From assembly GCF_963675165.1 (NCBI RefSeq), contig NC_087380.1, forward strand, positions 2,967,803 to 3,031,802: a stretch of DNA of 64,000 nucleotides, given 5' to 3'. The translations under genes were made by a program, and so were the position numbers. Each line of letters starts with the position of its first letter. Within the stretch, counting starts at the first letter, position 1. This DNA comes from Halichondria panicea (Eukaryota; Porifera; Demospongiae; Suberitida; Halichondriidae). Positions 51,271 through 63,700 of this stretch are shown piece by piece. A model generated the notes under the pieces. That model saw nothing but the letters and a program-made list of their open reading frames with translations, was not told where the DNA came from and searched no databases.

Positions 51271-52308
51271 ATGGATTTCAATGACTCAGAGAATGATTTG
51301 AATGGTACGCTAGTATTTGGAAAAGAAGACACAAACAATGGCCGGGTGTTTTGGACTATCTTATTTGCCATCCTACAGCTACTCATCAACTTCGTACCAT
51401 CAACAATTCTCAACTCTCTCATCCTGGCAAGCTACCGTCACTGCAAAGAACTTCAATCACCTTACAACCTTCTGTTTGTCTCTTTCTCTTGTTTGTCCTT
51501 AGTAAGTCACAGTATTCTATTTATTCTTGGAACATTCGTTCATCCCATAGCTGTAAGCAATGGAGTGTGTTTGTATACAAGTGTCGAGATCAAAGCTCAA
51601 CACATGCTCGTGTTTTCACTTCCACCTCTCACGATTACTCTGATTGCTTTTGTACAGTGCTACGGAATTCTCAATGGTGTGAAGAAATTGACTTATAAAC
51701 GAGTTTTTATTGCGATATCTGCTATTTGGACATATGGTGTGATCGTATCAATGGTAAGTACAACTGGTTACCTTTATATGATTGCTCGGACATGTGAGCC
51801 TGTTAATGTGAATTCGACTGAGATAGATCCTCGTGTGATTGTTGGAGTTGTCTTCAGTGCGACTGATGCGTTCTTTATTGACCTACCTTGCTTTCTGTTG
51901 ATCATCACCACCACGATTACATCATGCAGCTGTTTCTTCAGGAGATCGCTTCTCCCAGGTGCTAGCGTACAAAAAAGAATGCTCTTTTTGCCAATTCTAA
52001 TGATCTCATTTTTCCTCCTCACCCAGCTCATATCACGTCTTTTAAGTCCTCTTATTCCGATACTTGGTCATGGATTTGGACTATCTAGACTTATACCGAT
52101 AATAGGTACGGTTGTTCGGCTGGTTTCACAATCAAACAGTTTCTTGTTTGCAGCATTGTTCATTGGTCTGCAAAGAAATTTTAAGGAGGGTATGAAGACA
52201 ATGTTGAAGAGAGCAAGAATGAGGATAACGAGGAGATGGGCTGGTGTTTGTGTTGTGCCTGTTGCTAGCGTGTCGGAACAAGATACCTCAATGACTAATA
52301 TAGATTAG
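51271..52308 (+). CDS. Orphan seven-transmembrane receptor, class A-like (copy D)
   Basis: Intact 345-residue paralogue. It matches copies B and C over helices 1-4, then differs in a concentrated block covering loop 2, helix 5 and loop 3 (CEPVNVNSTEIDPRVIVG, FSATDAFFIDLPCFLLII, RRSLLPGASVQKR). It becomes similar again from MLFLPILMISFF. Cys, Trp and C-terminal basic features are conserved. The patchwork suggests gene conversion or selection on the extracellular loop 2 and helix 5 region. Confidence 0.75.
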   Translation: MDFNDSENDLNGTLVFGKEDTNNGRVFWTILFAILQLLINFVPSTILNSLILASYRHCKELQSPYNLLFVSFSCLSLVSHSILFILGTFVHPIAVSNGVCLYTSVEIKAQHMLVFSLPPLTITLIAFVQCYGILNGVKKLTYKRVFIAISAIWTYGVIVSMVSTTGYLYMIARTCEPVNVNSTEIDPRVIVGVVFSATDAFFIDLPCFLLIITTTITSCSCFFRRSLLPGASVQKRMLFLPILMISFFLLTQLISRLLSPLIPILGHGFGLSRLIPIIGTVVRLVSQSNSFLFAALFIGLQRNFKEGMKTMLKRARMRITRRWAGVCVVPVASVSEQDTSMTNID

Positions 52309-53397
52309 AACAGAAACATATGCTGCACGGACTTTACCAGAAAGTAATGTATAAGTGTTAAAGTAGTTAGGGTACGGGTTAAAAGTTGCATGCAGTTTTA
52401 CATACGGGTTTGATTTTTGTAAGAGGTTAATAGGGCGGGTAATGGTAAGATGTTATACATGTAGTTATAATTATAATATATGGCGTGAGGTTTAGAGCTA
52501 TAGAGTTGTTGTGTCGCAGGTTCATGCAGACATTTGAGTTTAGTGAAATTGTATTCAACAACTGATAAAATGCACAAGAACAAATAAGTATGTATATACA
52601 AGACAAAATGCAGTGGAGCAGAGGCTCCCATATACGAAGAGCCGCCTGGAGCAGGCCCCTATAAATAGCTAGGCACAAAAGGAACAAAGAACAACTATAC
52701 AAAACTAACCTACTAACGAACGGAAACCACAATAACAATACAGGAAGTAGTTAATTAAAATACCGTATAGCGCGAAATTTTCGAGGGGCTTAATTTTCGC
52801 GGATTTCGTGGGTTAGAATTCTACACGAAAATAAGTCCACGAAAATTGTTAAATTACCTGCTATAACATGCAAATATTTAAGGCGTGGCTTCCGGTTAGC
52901 AGTCATTCCGCGAACATTGTGCAATGAACTGGCTTTTAGAGGCCAATCCACGAAATATAAGTGCCTCGAAAATTTTGCGCTATATTATGTATAATAGAAG
53001 TTCTATATTGAACCATTTACGTACAATCCTCACCAATAATTATCTTGACTTTTGGGACAGTTTTACAAGCGTTGCTGTCTTCACATGTGACACTGAGTAC
53101 ACACTAAAAGTACATGGTTCTTTAATAGCCTCACTGAATTAATGTAATGTTGGAGCCCAGTAAGATAATCATGAAGCGTAGGATAATCACCGTGTATTGT
53201 ACAACAGAGAGACTATAAGAGTACAATCAATTATGCTGGTGTCCTTCTGCATGTTGTACAATAGTTGTAGATAGGGAACCCTTTTTGAACTACTACCTTT
53301 ACTTGGAGTCCTTCTGTTCTACAATAGTTGGAAGGGATACCGTAAGGGCGAACTTGAACATTCATTCAGCAAATAAACTGCATCAATTCAATTCTAC
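52309..53397. other. Unit D spacer
   Basis: More diverged than the corresponding spacers of A-C. It contains one MITE (52763-52986). A minus-strand open stretch at 52427-52738 is hydrophobic but has no counterpart in other units, so I do not call it a gene. Confidence 0.5.
52763..52986. mobile_element. CCGTATAG-family MITE private to unit D
   Basis: Begins CCGTATAGCGCGAAATTTTC and ends GAAAATTTTGCGCTATATTA (right terminus degenerate). Contains CGCGGATTTCGTG and CCACGAAAAT blocks typical of the family. Right edge approximate. Confidence 0.65.
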
Positions 53398-54020
53398 TTA
53401 GGAGGTGACCTACTCCACACTCCACTCACTCATACAGACTCTGGTGGTACCTCCATTGAGAGTGTAGCCAGTATAGTGCAGCTATAGGTACTGGTAGCTG
53501 TAGAGAGGAAACGTGTTGCCAGGGGATCCACCACTGTATATGCATGATCATCCCATTGGTCAGTGGGGGCAAGTCAGGGCAGTTACTTGTATGGGATACG
53601 ATGCACTCAAAACAAACAGTATATACAAATTCATTCCACTTACGCCAACAATGTGAAACTGACCCACTCCACACTCCATCACTCCCACAAGTCTTTGGTG
53701 CTGCCTCCAGTGAGAGTGTATATAGCCAGGATTTACAGGCGTAGATGGCCACAGTTCCCTCAGGTCTGTTGCCAGGGATCCACCATTGTAGGAGATCCAA
53801 TCAGTTAGTGTGTCTAAGTCAAAGCAGATACCTGTAGAGAAATAGGTACCCTCAACAACATAATTTTATGAGATTATAATAATTACACTGAACATCACAC
53901 TGACGGAACCGAAATAGAAATTAGAATATAGCTATTAATCAACTTACTTTGCTGTCCCCAATAGGTGGACACAGCACACAACAACAACAGCAGCAGAAGC
54001 AGAACACCTTGAGTCTCCAT
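53398..54020 (-). pseudogene. Signal peptide plus two sushi exons, decayed, copy D
   Basis: The signal-peptide exon (54020-53948, METQGVLLLLLLLLC, donor GTAAGT, phase 1) is intact. The first sushi exon (from about 53831, acceptor TCTACAG) reads ICFDLDTLTDWISYNG and then shifts frame. GNRPEGTVAIYAC and GSDGVWSGSVSHCW are recognisable in another frame. The second has NCPDLPPLTNGMIMH and then loses frame. Several one- or two-base indels make it a pseudogene. Confidence 0.65.
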
Positions 54021-54794
54021 TGCATGCGCTTCCTTTTCTCTGTTTGGAAATTGTTCCATTAAGGATCTTTACCAACCCACATAAAAAACGGAACAGCGGA
54101 TCTATATACCGGTACTGGCGGTACACCGGTATTATCTATAACTTTACTGGCATAATAGAAAGAATTTGAGGCATGTGATTGAACACAAACTTCTCAAATT
54201 CAGTTCAAAAAGTTTCCGAAGAAAATCTCTGAAGCGAACAAACTTTTGTATTGAGGATACTTCTTCCTGCTTTGGTATTGCTTAGACTAGCATTATTATA
54301 GTGGCGCTGTAATTAGACGAAAGATGGTAATAGGCAACATTTTAGCCTAATATGCAATTATTATCGAAACACTATTAAAGCCTGAATAGCGTGAGTATAT
54401 AGTGCTATATAATTAAAAAAGTGCATGTGCTGAAGAATTCTTTCAACAAACTTATAAGCATTATGCGTTCTTTATATGGAATATGTGTACACACTATAGC
54501 TAGCTGTTTTACTTAGCTGTTTTATTTAATGTATGAGTATGCATGCATGTACATGCAGTCCATAATTATAAGCTTTTATTCATGCAAACTCCAATACCCA
54601 CTCGTCTGACGTATACCCGACTTATAGCCATGGCAGGAGTGCATGAATGCACTCCTGGCCACGGTTATTCATTCTTTCCGGCATTCCTTAGTATAAACCC
54701 ACATAAATGGGCGTATTGTTAATTTGGTGCCGAACTGGAATCAGTAAAGGATTATTAAAGACTGCAACTGACTCAAGGGAAGAGTAGTGTGGAG

Positions 54795-57700
54795 ATGTAT
54801 ACAATGAGTCTTGGTGCAGTACTGTTGATGCTGATCGCTACTGGAGCAATGGTCTCTGGACAAAGTGAGTACTATAGACTCTATTATCCACTGACAATAA
54901 TATTGTGTTCTAGTGTCTTTCATAATTATATCATCACAAACTACCGTAACCATCTGAGTTGATAATAAGTATGACACTTAGCTATCTTTTCAATCAGGCA
55001 AGGATCGTAGATCGTAATACAATATTCTGACACAGGTATTTGCGATAATTATTATTTTGCGATACCATAGGGTTAAGCATTCTCATGCAAAGTTCGCAAA
55101 TGAAGTCATTGTGTTATGATTGCATGCACGGTCTAATGTTCTCCTTTATAGCTACTAGCATCACGGCAATGATCACCTCCAATGGCACTGCAACTCCTGG
55201 TCAGAGCTACTCCCTCACTTGTAATGTGACTGGAGGGGAGTCTCTGAATCCAACCATTATGTATGAGTGGACTAGGGGAGGAACATCAGTTGGTGGAAAT
55301 GATCCCCTGTTGAATTTTTTCCCTTTGACGCTATCAAGCTCGGGTCAGTATGTGTGTACGGTGACGGTGACAGTGACCTCTGCCCTTCTCACAACTACTT
55401 TGACTGATGCTAGTGATACCTTTGACCTGACCATCAAGGGTAAGCCCCTACAATAATGAGTATATATCACGGTTCATTCTCTCCCCCTCCCTCCACCCCT
55501 TCCTAGTCCCCCCTCCTAGTGTCAGCCTCTCCTCGCCACTCACTGGAGTGTTTTCGGGTCAGTCTGTAGTGCTTACCTGCACCATTGTCCTGGACTCTAG
55601 TGTGGATACATCTGTCACTGTGGCTGTGCAATGGTTCAATCCAGCCTCTACTATCATAGACAACACAATGACAACTATGCAAACGCAAACCAGTCTCACC
55701 TACCAAAGCACCACCAATCTCAGTGACTTCATAGCTGGAGCTGTTGGCGTGTACAGCTGTGCTGCTATGGTTACTTCAACGAGAGGTTTCACCTCACCCA
55801 GTGACAGTGTTTCTGCTAGCACTAATGTCTCTCTGAGTAAGTCCCTTACCTCTCACTATCTGATAGGCTAATTAATTGGTCTCTCTCCAGCTCCCACCAC
55901 CTCGGCCCCTCTCATTACTATCATCATTCCTGGAACAAATTCTCTGACATTCTCATGGACTCAGCCTGATGGTATAGTCGACAGGTACCAAATCTCCTTC
56001 ACCTATGTTGGGAACTGTGATGCTATACAGAGCATGTCAATACCTCTCAATCTGGAACAATCAGAAAATGTTTTGCCTTTATTCCGTTTGGAGGAATACA
56101 GTAACTATTCTCTGAGTGTGTCGGCTGTGAACGGTGCTGGTAGCAGTGAAACCACAACTTCAGTAGCCACCACTCTGTCTACACGTAAGCACACACACAC
56201 ACACACACACACAGTGATTTTTTGCCTGCCCCCTCACAGCTCCCAGTGGGAGTGTGCAGAACCTGACGGCTACACTCACCCCCAACACAGTCACCATCCA
56301 ATGGGATCAAGTCATCTGCAGTGATAGGAATAGCGAGATTACTGGGTACAGAGTGACCTTTGGACCCACCTCCATAACCATCTCTGGAACTGACATGAGG
56401 GAGTATACTGCCTCTGGTCTCATTCCAAGAACTCTGTATGCATACGATGTGGTTCCACTTAGCGATAGTGGAATGGGGCCAGAAAGTGATGGAACAGTGG
56501 TGACTGGCTTACCTCAAGGCATGCAATATATATAGCACTATAGCCAATGCTATATTTATTTGTACACCTCTCATGCACACAGAGTTAATGCTGCAGCTTA
56601 ATGGAGTGTTCTATACTAACAACAGCCTGGTCAATTTGGACAGTGTGGGTGGTGAGGATGCTGTTGCTCTGCTCTGTGTCACTAATGCCATGAGTTGCTG
56701 CTCCCCTGATGAGGGCAGTGGCTCCAACCTTGGACAGTGGTTCTTCCCTGATGGCAACACACCTGACTTCCCTGCCACTCATCTCAGTCGATACCACATG
56801 TCATTTGGACCCAGTGTAGTACGTCTTCATCGCTCCTCTGCAGCTGCTACAATTTCAGGAGTGTATCGATGTGACCTCCCTGACTCCAGCTCAGAGACAC
56901 AAACTCTGTTTATTGGGCTCTATCCTGTTGGACAAGGTATGTATACAGTACTTCTGTATTTTTTAATAATAAACTGCAGGTACTCCTGCAATCAATGATG
57001 AGATAATTTTTAGCAGAGACAGCCTCACTCTGACCTGTGTGTCTAATGGTGGGCCAGCTAGTGAGGTGGTATGGACCAGGAATGGAACTACTGTCTCTAA
57101 TGGATACATACTCACACAAACTGTCACCGACCCAGCCACTGCTACCTATGAGAATGTCCTCAGTGCTGCTACCTTTGCTGATCTGGTGGGTAACTTCACC
57201 TGTACAGTCAACAACAACAGAGGCACCTCAAACACTGCTGAGATTATATTAAATGATGGTGAGTATCTTAATTGTTTGAAGCTAGCGCTGATTTATATTG
57301 TTATTATTGTTTGTACGTGTGCAGTAGTTCAGATCCTTGGCGACAACCCTCCATTCACTGTGGGTAGTACAGCCACTCTCTCTTGTGTCAGTGATTCAGA
57401 CGCTACCATGATCGAATGGTTGGATGGCAACTCAATAAGTGTAAGCATGACAACCGTAGGGAGAGAACTGGACCTTGTACTCAACCCTGTCAGAGATGAT
57501 CTCCACCAGACAACCTTCACATGTCGAGTGACTAGAGCCAATGGTGTTGGAGAGCAGAGCATCACACTGTCTGTGATTGGTGAGAGCCTAGCTAATTAGT
57601 GTACATGTACATGTGACAATACATGTATTGTCGACTACTGGCATCTGAGATTTGAAGTACATTGTACGTTATTCCAATTGCAAAGTGCATTTCAATGATA

Positions 57701-60700
57701 AAACTGATATTTCTGTCTGAGCCGTACTTAACTAATTGGTAGTTCCCTAGGTTCTTGTTGGTACTTCTATGCGACTCACTGTCCCCATGCATACAGTTCC
57801 TGATGGAGCCATTTCTATTGGCACCTCTGTCAGTGGAACTGCTACAGCTGGAGAGGTGTACTCATTGATCTGTAGTATCAGTGAGGTCATATCTGGACTG
57901 ACTGGAGTGCCCCAGGCTGTCTGGGAGGATTCAGAAGGGAACGCGATGACAGGAAATAATGTCATAGTGACATCATTAGACGGAACGTCCAATCTGACGT
58001 TTAACCCTTTGAGACTCTCTGATGGTGACACGTACACATGTACAGGTAGTCTTCAGTCTCCTCCCCTCTCCAACCCACTCACTGTTGTAGAGAGCCGCCC
58101 TGTGATAGTGACAAGTGAGTGATCATTACGAGCAAACTCAATGTACTACTATACCCTACAGTTCCCACTCCTGGAGTCTCTCTGACCCCACCTCCTTCCC
58201 CCATCACTGCTGGTACCCCCCTTACCCTCACCTGTGCCATCACCGTGAACAGTGCTGTGGATAGGGATGTAGAGGTCGATGTTGTGTGGGAGATCTCCAC
58301 AGATACTATTCCCATCACCACCACCTCCACTGCCAGTGGTTCTGTTGTGGACACTCTCACCATCCCTATACTGAGCACTCGATACACTGGAGTTGCCTGT
58401 AGGGCCACCGTGAGAGTTGTCGATTCCTTCATCATGTTCAGTTCTCAAGGATCAGATAGTGTCGAGTTCACAGTAGAGGGTAAGTGCACATATGACTGTA
58501 TACATGTATATACTGACTCCCTCCACAGTCCCCTCACCCCCCGTGGTGATCATCACTGTGTCTGGTGACTCTGTGGCAGGGTCCTCCCTCTCTCTCCTCT
58601 GTACTGCCACGCCTCCCCCTATCCCACTAGTATCTCCACCCACTGTCTCCTGGATACAACAAGACCTTGCTGATACCGTTATTCCAGTCACCTCTGACAC
58701 TTCAGTTAGCGTTAATCTGACCTTTAACCCCTTGAGGACCAGTCATGGCCGTGTGTATGTGTGTATAGCAGGTTACAACATTCCTGACGCTGACCTCTCT
58801 GACCTCACCAACACTGCATCCACCATCATTGTCAGAGTGCAAAGTAGGTCTCTGTCTCATTCCAAAGTCTCTTATTATTGATTCCTATTCCACAGTCCCG
58901 AGACCTGCTGCCAGGATCACCTTTGACCCTATGATGGATCGCTATACTGTTGGCCTGTTCCTGAGCCTGAGTTGTGAGGTCACTCTATCAGCAAATGTCG
59001 ATACTATGGTAAACCTTGAACCCGTCTGGCGGAGAGAGGGGATCATACTGTCCATTGGAAATCAACTCACTGTGGGACTGTTTACTAATATGACTAATAA
59101 TGCCCAGAACTTCACTAGCTTATTGGAGTTCCAGCCATTGACAAGAGACTTTATTGGCAATGACACCTTGTATGAGTGTGTGGCTAGCGTACAGCCTGAG
59201 AATGATACCTTCATCAGTGGAACCACCACCAACACATCCACCACCATCACAGTGGAAGGTGAGACATAAAGAGAGCTGTGCTGGCTGTACACATGTATAT
59301 TAGAACCCAGTTGTAGTACGTTGTAAGGTATGGCTTATAAGCCTTTTGTGTGCATGATATGAATGTGTAGTGTGTGAGTTGATATGTTTCACTCTTATTC
59401 ACTGATTCAATCCGTTTCCTCTCATAATTATACCGATTTTCGTATGGTGGAAATTTCGTATTTTTTGTATCAGTAGAGCAGCTACGAAAATTAAAACTGC
59501 GAAATTTTGCTGGCACAATAGGTTCAACGTCACTATCCTGAGCTGTACGAATATTTAAAAGACATAGAAAATTTGCACCAACGAAAATTACCCACCATAC
59601 GCTAGCTAGCTACTCATTGTTATTCCATAACATGAGGCCTGAAACAATGTTGCCAAATTTTTTCTCTGTGCTTTCAAGTCAAGGCTGCATGGGCTCAGAG
59701 TAGTGTCACAAGTATATAGTGTTGTTCACAGTTGATAGATTCAGTCCGAGGCAAATAGACTAAATACACGTAGAGCTATACCTTCAAATTAGATGCGACC
59801 CTTATAAATATGCAACACCAACATAATTTTTCAACCTCCAAAAGAAGCTATATCCCTGGAATTGTAATTACATAAAACTCTCGCCTTAAATCGAGATTTT
59901 ACGGTAGCTCTATTATTATAACTGGTCTAAATGCATATTTTGAGGCAGAATTAAGGGGCTGATATATAGCAAGGTTGACGACTGTCTTCATTAATGTTCA
60001 AATGATAAATAAATCAGTTGTTGACTGGTTGCCTATAGTAATTACTGTTTATACCAACCAAAGCCGAGAGCGTACTCAACCAGTCAGATTTATGTTGCTT
60101 AAAACTGACTCCCCTTAATTGTTATTGTACAGAGGCTGACTTCGCTGCTTTGATCATCAGTCCTGACTCTACTGTGCTCGCTGGCTCTGAGTACACTCTA
60201 GTGTGTCAAGGAACTAGGGGAGTTGACCAGGTTGATGGTACCACACTGGAGGTAGAGTGGTTCAATCCTGACGGTGTACCTATAACTGGAGAGACTAGTG
60301 GTGTCATGATAACAGGAGTCACTAACATCACTACTAATGCTACCTTCATCAGTTATCTGAGCTTCCCCACTCTCCACACATCTCAAGCTGGGCCCTACAC
60401 ATGTAGAGTCAACCACACTATACCGGACACCTCCATCACTGATCAAAGCATCCTGAGCTCATCAGTAGTCACTGTGCAGAGTAAGCCCATAGTATTATAT
60501 ATATCTCGCTTAATTCTAACTCCCCCACAGTCCCTCCTCCAATTGTGAGTGTATCCTCGCCCACCCCTGTCTATCATGGTACTAGCCACACCCTCTCCTG
60601 TAATGCTAGCTATGACACTAATGTGGTGACGACTGATGTGACTCTGGACTACTCCTGGACTGGACCCAACAACAACCTCATAGCCTCCAGTGATAGTGCT

Positions 60701-63700
60701 GCTCTCACACTCTCACCAGTGGACCTACCAGCACGGAGCAGCGGAGGCTACACTTGCACTGTAACTGTACGCCCTACAAACATCTCTGCATTCATCAACA
60801 ATGGCTCAGACTCCGATACTTACAACCTCACTGTACTAGGTAGGTGAAGGAGAGGGGATGGAAATGTTTTATGATAATTCAATGGTACGTGTACGTGTAC
60901 GCAGGTATAGTTTTAGCATTAAGCTCAATCTGACCCAACCGCTGTGCAGTGGGGTCAGATTGAGCATACCACCTGAACGGGCTGCTTTTAACTATAATTA
61001 TAGAGTTCTGACGATCCAATTTATGATTTACTGATCTTAATTAAGGAGCCGACTCTAGTACTTTTCATGTCCAATCAGTATAATTATGGGTTTTATATAA
61101 TGTATCAACTCTGCATGTACTGATCCCTTATTGTCCCCCTCTCCCTGCAGACCTCCCAGTCCATGTTGTGGAGGTGACCTCCAGTAGTCCCCTGCCTGTC
61201 ACTGCTGGCTCCTCCTTCAACCTCACCTGCTCAGTCTCAGTGGTGGACCTTCTCTCTGTGGAGCCACTCATACAGTGGTCCTTGTCTGACCAGTCACTAT
61301 TATCGGGAGGTACTGGCACAACCAACACACTCACCTTTGACCCCCTATTCACAACCAACGCCACTCAGTACACATGTACTGCCACTATCAACATACCTGA
61401 AGTGGACATCATTGATCGTACTGGAAGCAACTCTATTAACGTCACAGTCAACAGTAAGCACTGTCATAGCCTCACAGTCCTTCACCCTACCCCCCACAGT
61501 CCCTCCTCCAATTGTGAGTGTGTCCTCTCCCACCCCTGTCTACCATGGCACTAGCCACACCCTCTCCTGTAATGCTAGCTATGACACTAATGTGGTGACG
61601 ACTGATGTGACTCTGGACTACTCCTGGACTGGACCCAGCGACAACCTCACAGCCTCCAGTGATAGTGCTGCTCTCACACTCTCACCAGTGGACCTACCAG
61701 CACGGAGCAGCGGAGGCTACACTTGCACTGTAACTGTACGCCCTACAAACATCTCTGAATTTATCAACCCTGCCTCAGACTCTGATACTTACAACCTCAC
61801 TGTACTAGGTGAGTGAGGGAGGAAGGTGTAACAAATGATTTTATGGTGTTATAATTAGCGCAATAGTCAAGTTTCGTATAATTACAGTGGTGCCGTATTT
61901 AAAACAGAAATCAGAATTTAGAAGTACTTATAAAAATTCAATGGTGTATATGTACAGTTGGCCTGAGCCAGCGGGTAAATAGAATATAGAATTCGGTTGT
62001 TTTGTTTGTTTGTCTGTGTATTCTAAGTCTGCATGCCCCTGGGTGCCGTATCGCTGCGTTCATTTTCAGCATGCATGGATAGCCTCCAAACACAACAAGT
62101 TATTTAAGTGGATGGTTATAGCATTAGCTATAGTGTGTGTGATGTACTACAGTATTTGCATGTCCAATCATCAGTGTGGGTTTTTATAGCTATACTGTGC
62201 ATGCATGTACTGATTCCTTCCTTATTGTCCCCCTCTCCCTGCAGACCTCCCAGTCCCTGTTGTTGAGGTGACCTCCAGTAGTCCTTTGCCCGTCACTGCT
62301 GGCTCTTCCCTCAACCTCACCTGCTTAGTCTCAGTGGTGGACCTTCTCTCTGTGGAGCCACTCATACAGTGGACCACCTTGTCTGACCAGTCACTATCTG
62401 GAGGAACTGGCACAACCAACACACTCACCTTTGACCCCCTCTTCACAACCAATGCCACTCAGTACACATGTACTGCCACTATCAACATACCTGAAGTGGA
62501 CATCATTGATCGTACTGGAAGCAACTCTATTAATCTTACAGTCAACAGTAAGCACTGTCATAGACTCACAGTCCTTTACCCTACCCCCACAGTCCCCCCT
62601 CCAATTGTGAGAGTATCCTCTCCCACCCCCGTCTACCATGGCACTAGCCACACCCTCTCCTGTAACGCTAGCTATGACACTAATGTGGTGACGACTGCTG
62701 TGACTGTGGACTACTCCTGGACTGGACCCAATAACAGCCTCACAGCCTCCAGTGACAGTGCTGCTCTCACACTCTCACCAGTGGACCTACCAGCACGGAG
62801 CAGCGGAGGCTACACTTGCACTGTAACTGTACGCCCTACAAACATCTCTGAATTTATCAACCCTGCCTCCGACTCTGATACTTACAATCTCACTGTATTA
62901 GGTCAGTGAGGCTGTAGACTGTAGAATTTGTACCGATGCATGCATGGTGCATGTACAGTTGGTTGTATTTTACCCCACCTCTGTGCAGTAGAGTCAGATT
63001 GAGCATACCATCTCAACGGGCTCCGAAGCTTCAGAAAATCATTAGCACTCTAGTTAAAGAATCGACTCTATAGTACTTTCCAAAGTACAGATTGCCTCTG
63101 TGTTAGTATATATATAGTATATAGATGTGGAGTATAGTCTCATAAATCAGCCGCCTTCCTCCCATAGGAAGGGCGGCTGATTCATGAGACTAGATGTGCA
63201 GGTGTTATTAATGCATGTGTGTAATAAATGTAACCACAGGATATGCATGTCCAATTAGTGTGTTATATACATGTACTTATTGCCCCTCTCCCTGCAGACC
63301 TCCCAGTCCCTGTTGTGGAGGTGACCTCTAGTAGTCCCCTGCCTGTCACTGCTGGCTCCTCCCTCAATCTCACCTGCTCAGTCTCAGTGGTGGACCTTCT
63401 CTCTGTGGAGCCACTCATACAGTGGACCACCTTGTCTGACCAGTCACTATCTGAGAGTACTGGCACAACCAACACACTCACCTTTGACCCCCTCCTCACA
63501 ACCAACGCCACTCAGTACACATGTACTGCCACTATCAACATACCTGAAGTGGACATCATTGATCGTAATGGAAGCAACTTTATTGACCTCACAGTTAACA
63601 GTAAGCACTGTCATAGACTCACAGTCCTTTACCCTACCCCCCACAGTCCCTCCTCCAATTGTGAGTGTGTCCTCACCCACCCCCATCTACCATGGTACTA

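Larger units (their letters stand above)
50141..54864 (+). repeat. Tandem segmental duplication, unit D
   Basis: The last unit. Its signal-peptide exon is joined to the complete downstream Ig gene. It contains a decayed SNX copy, an intact 7TM receptor and a decayed sushi gene. It differs from A-C by a private MITE at 52763-52986 and by deletions. Confidence 0.85.
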
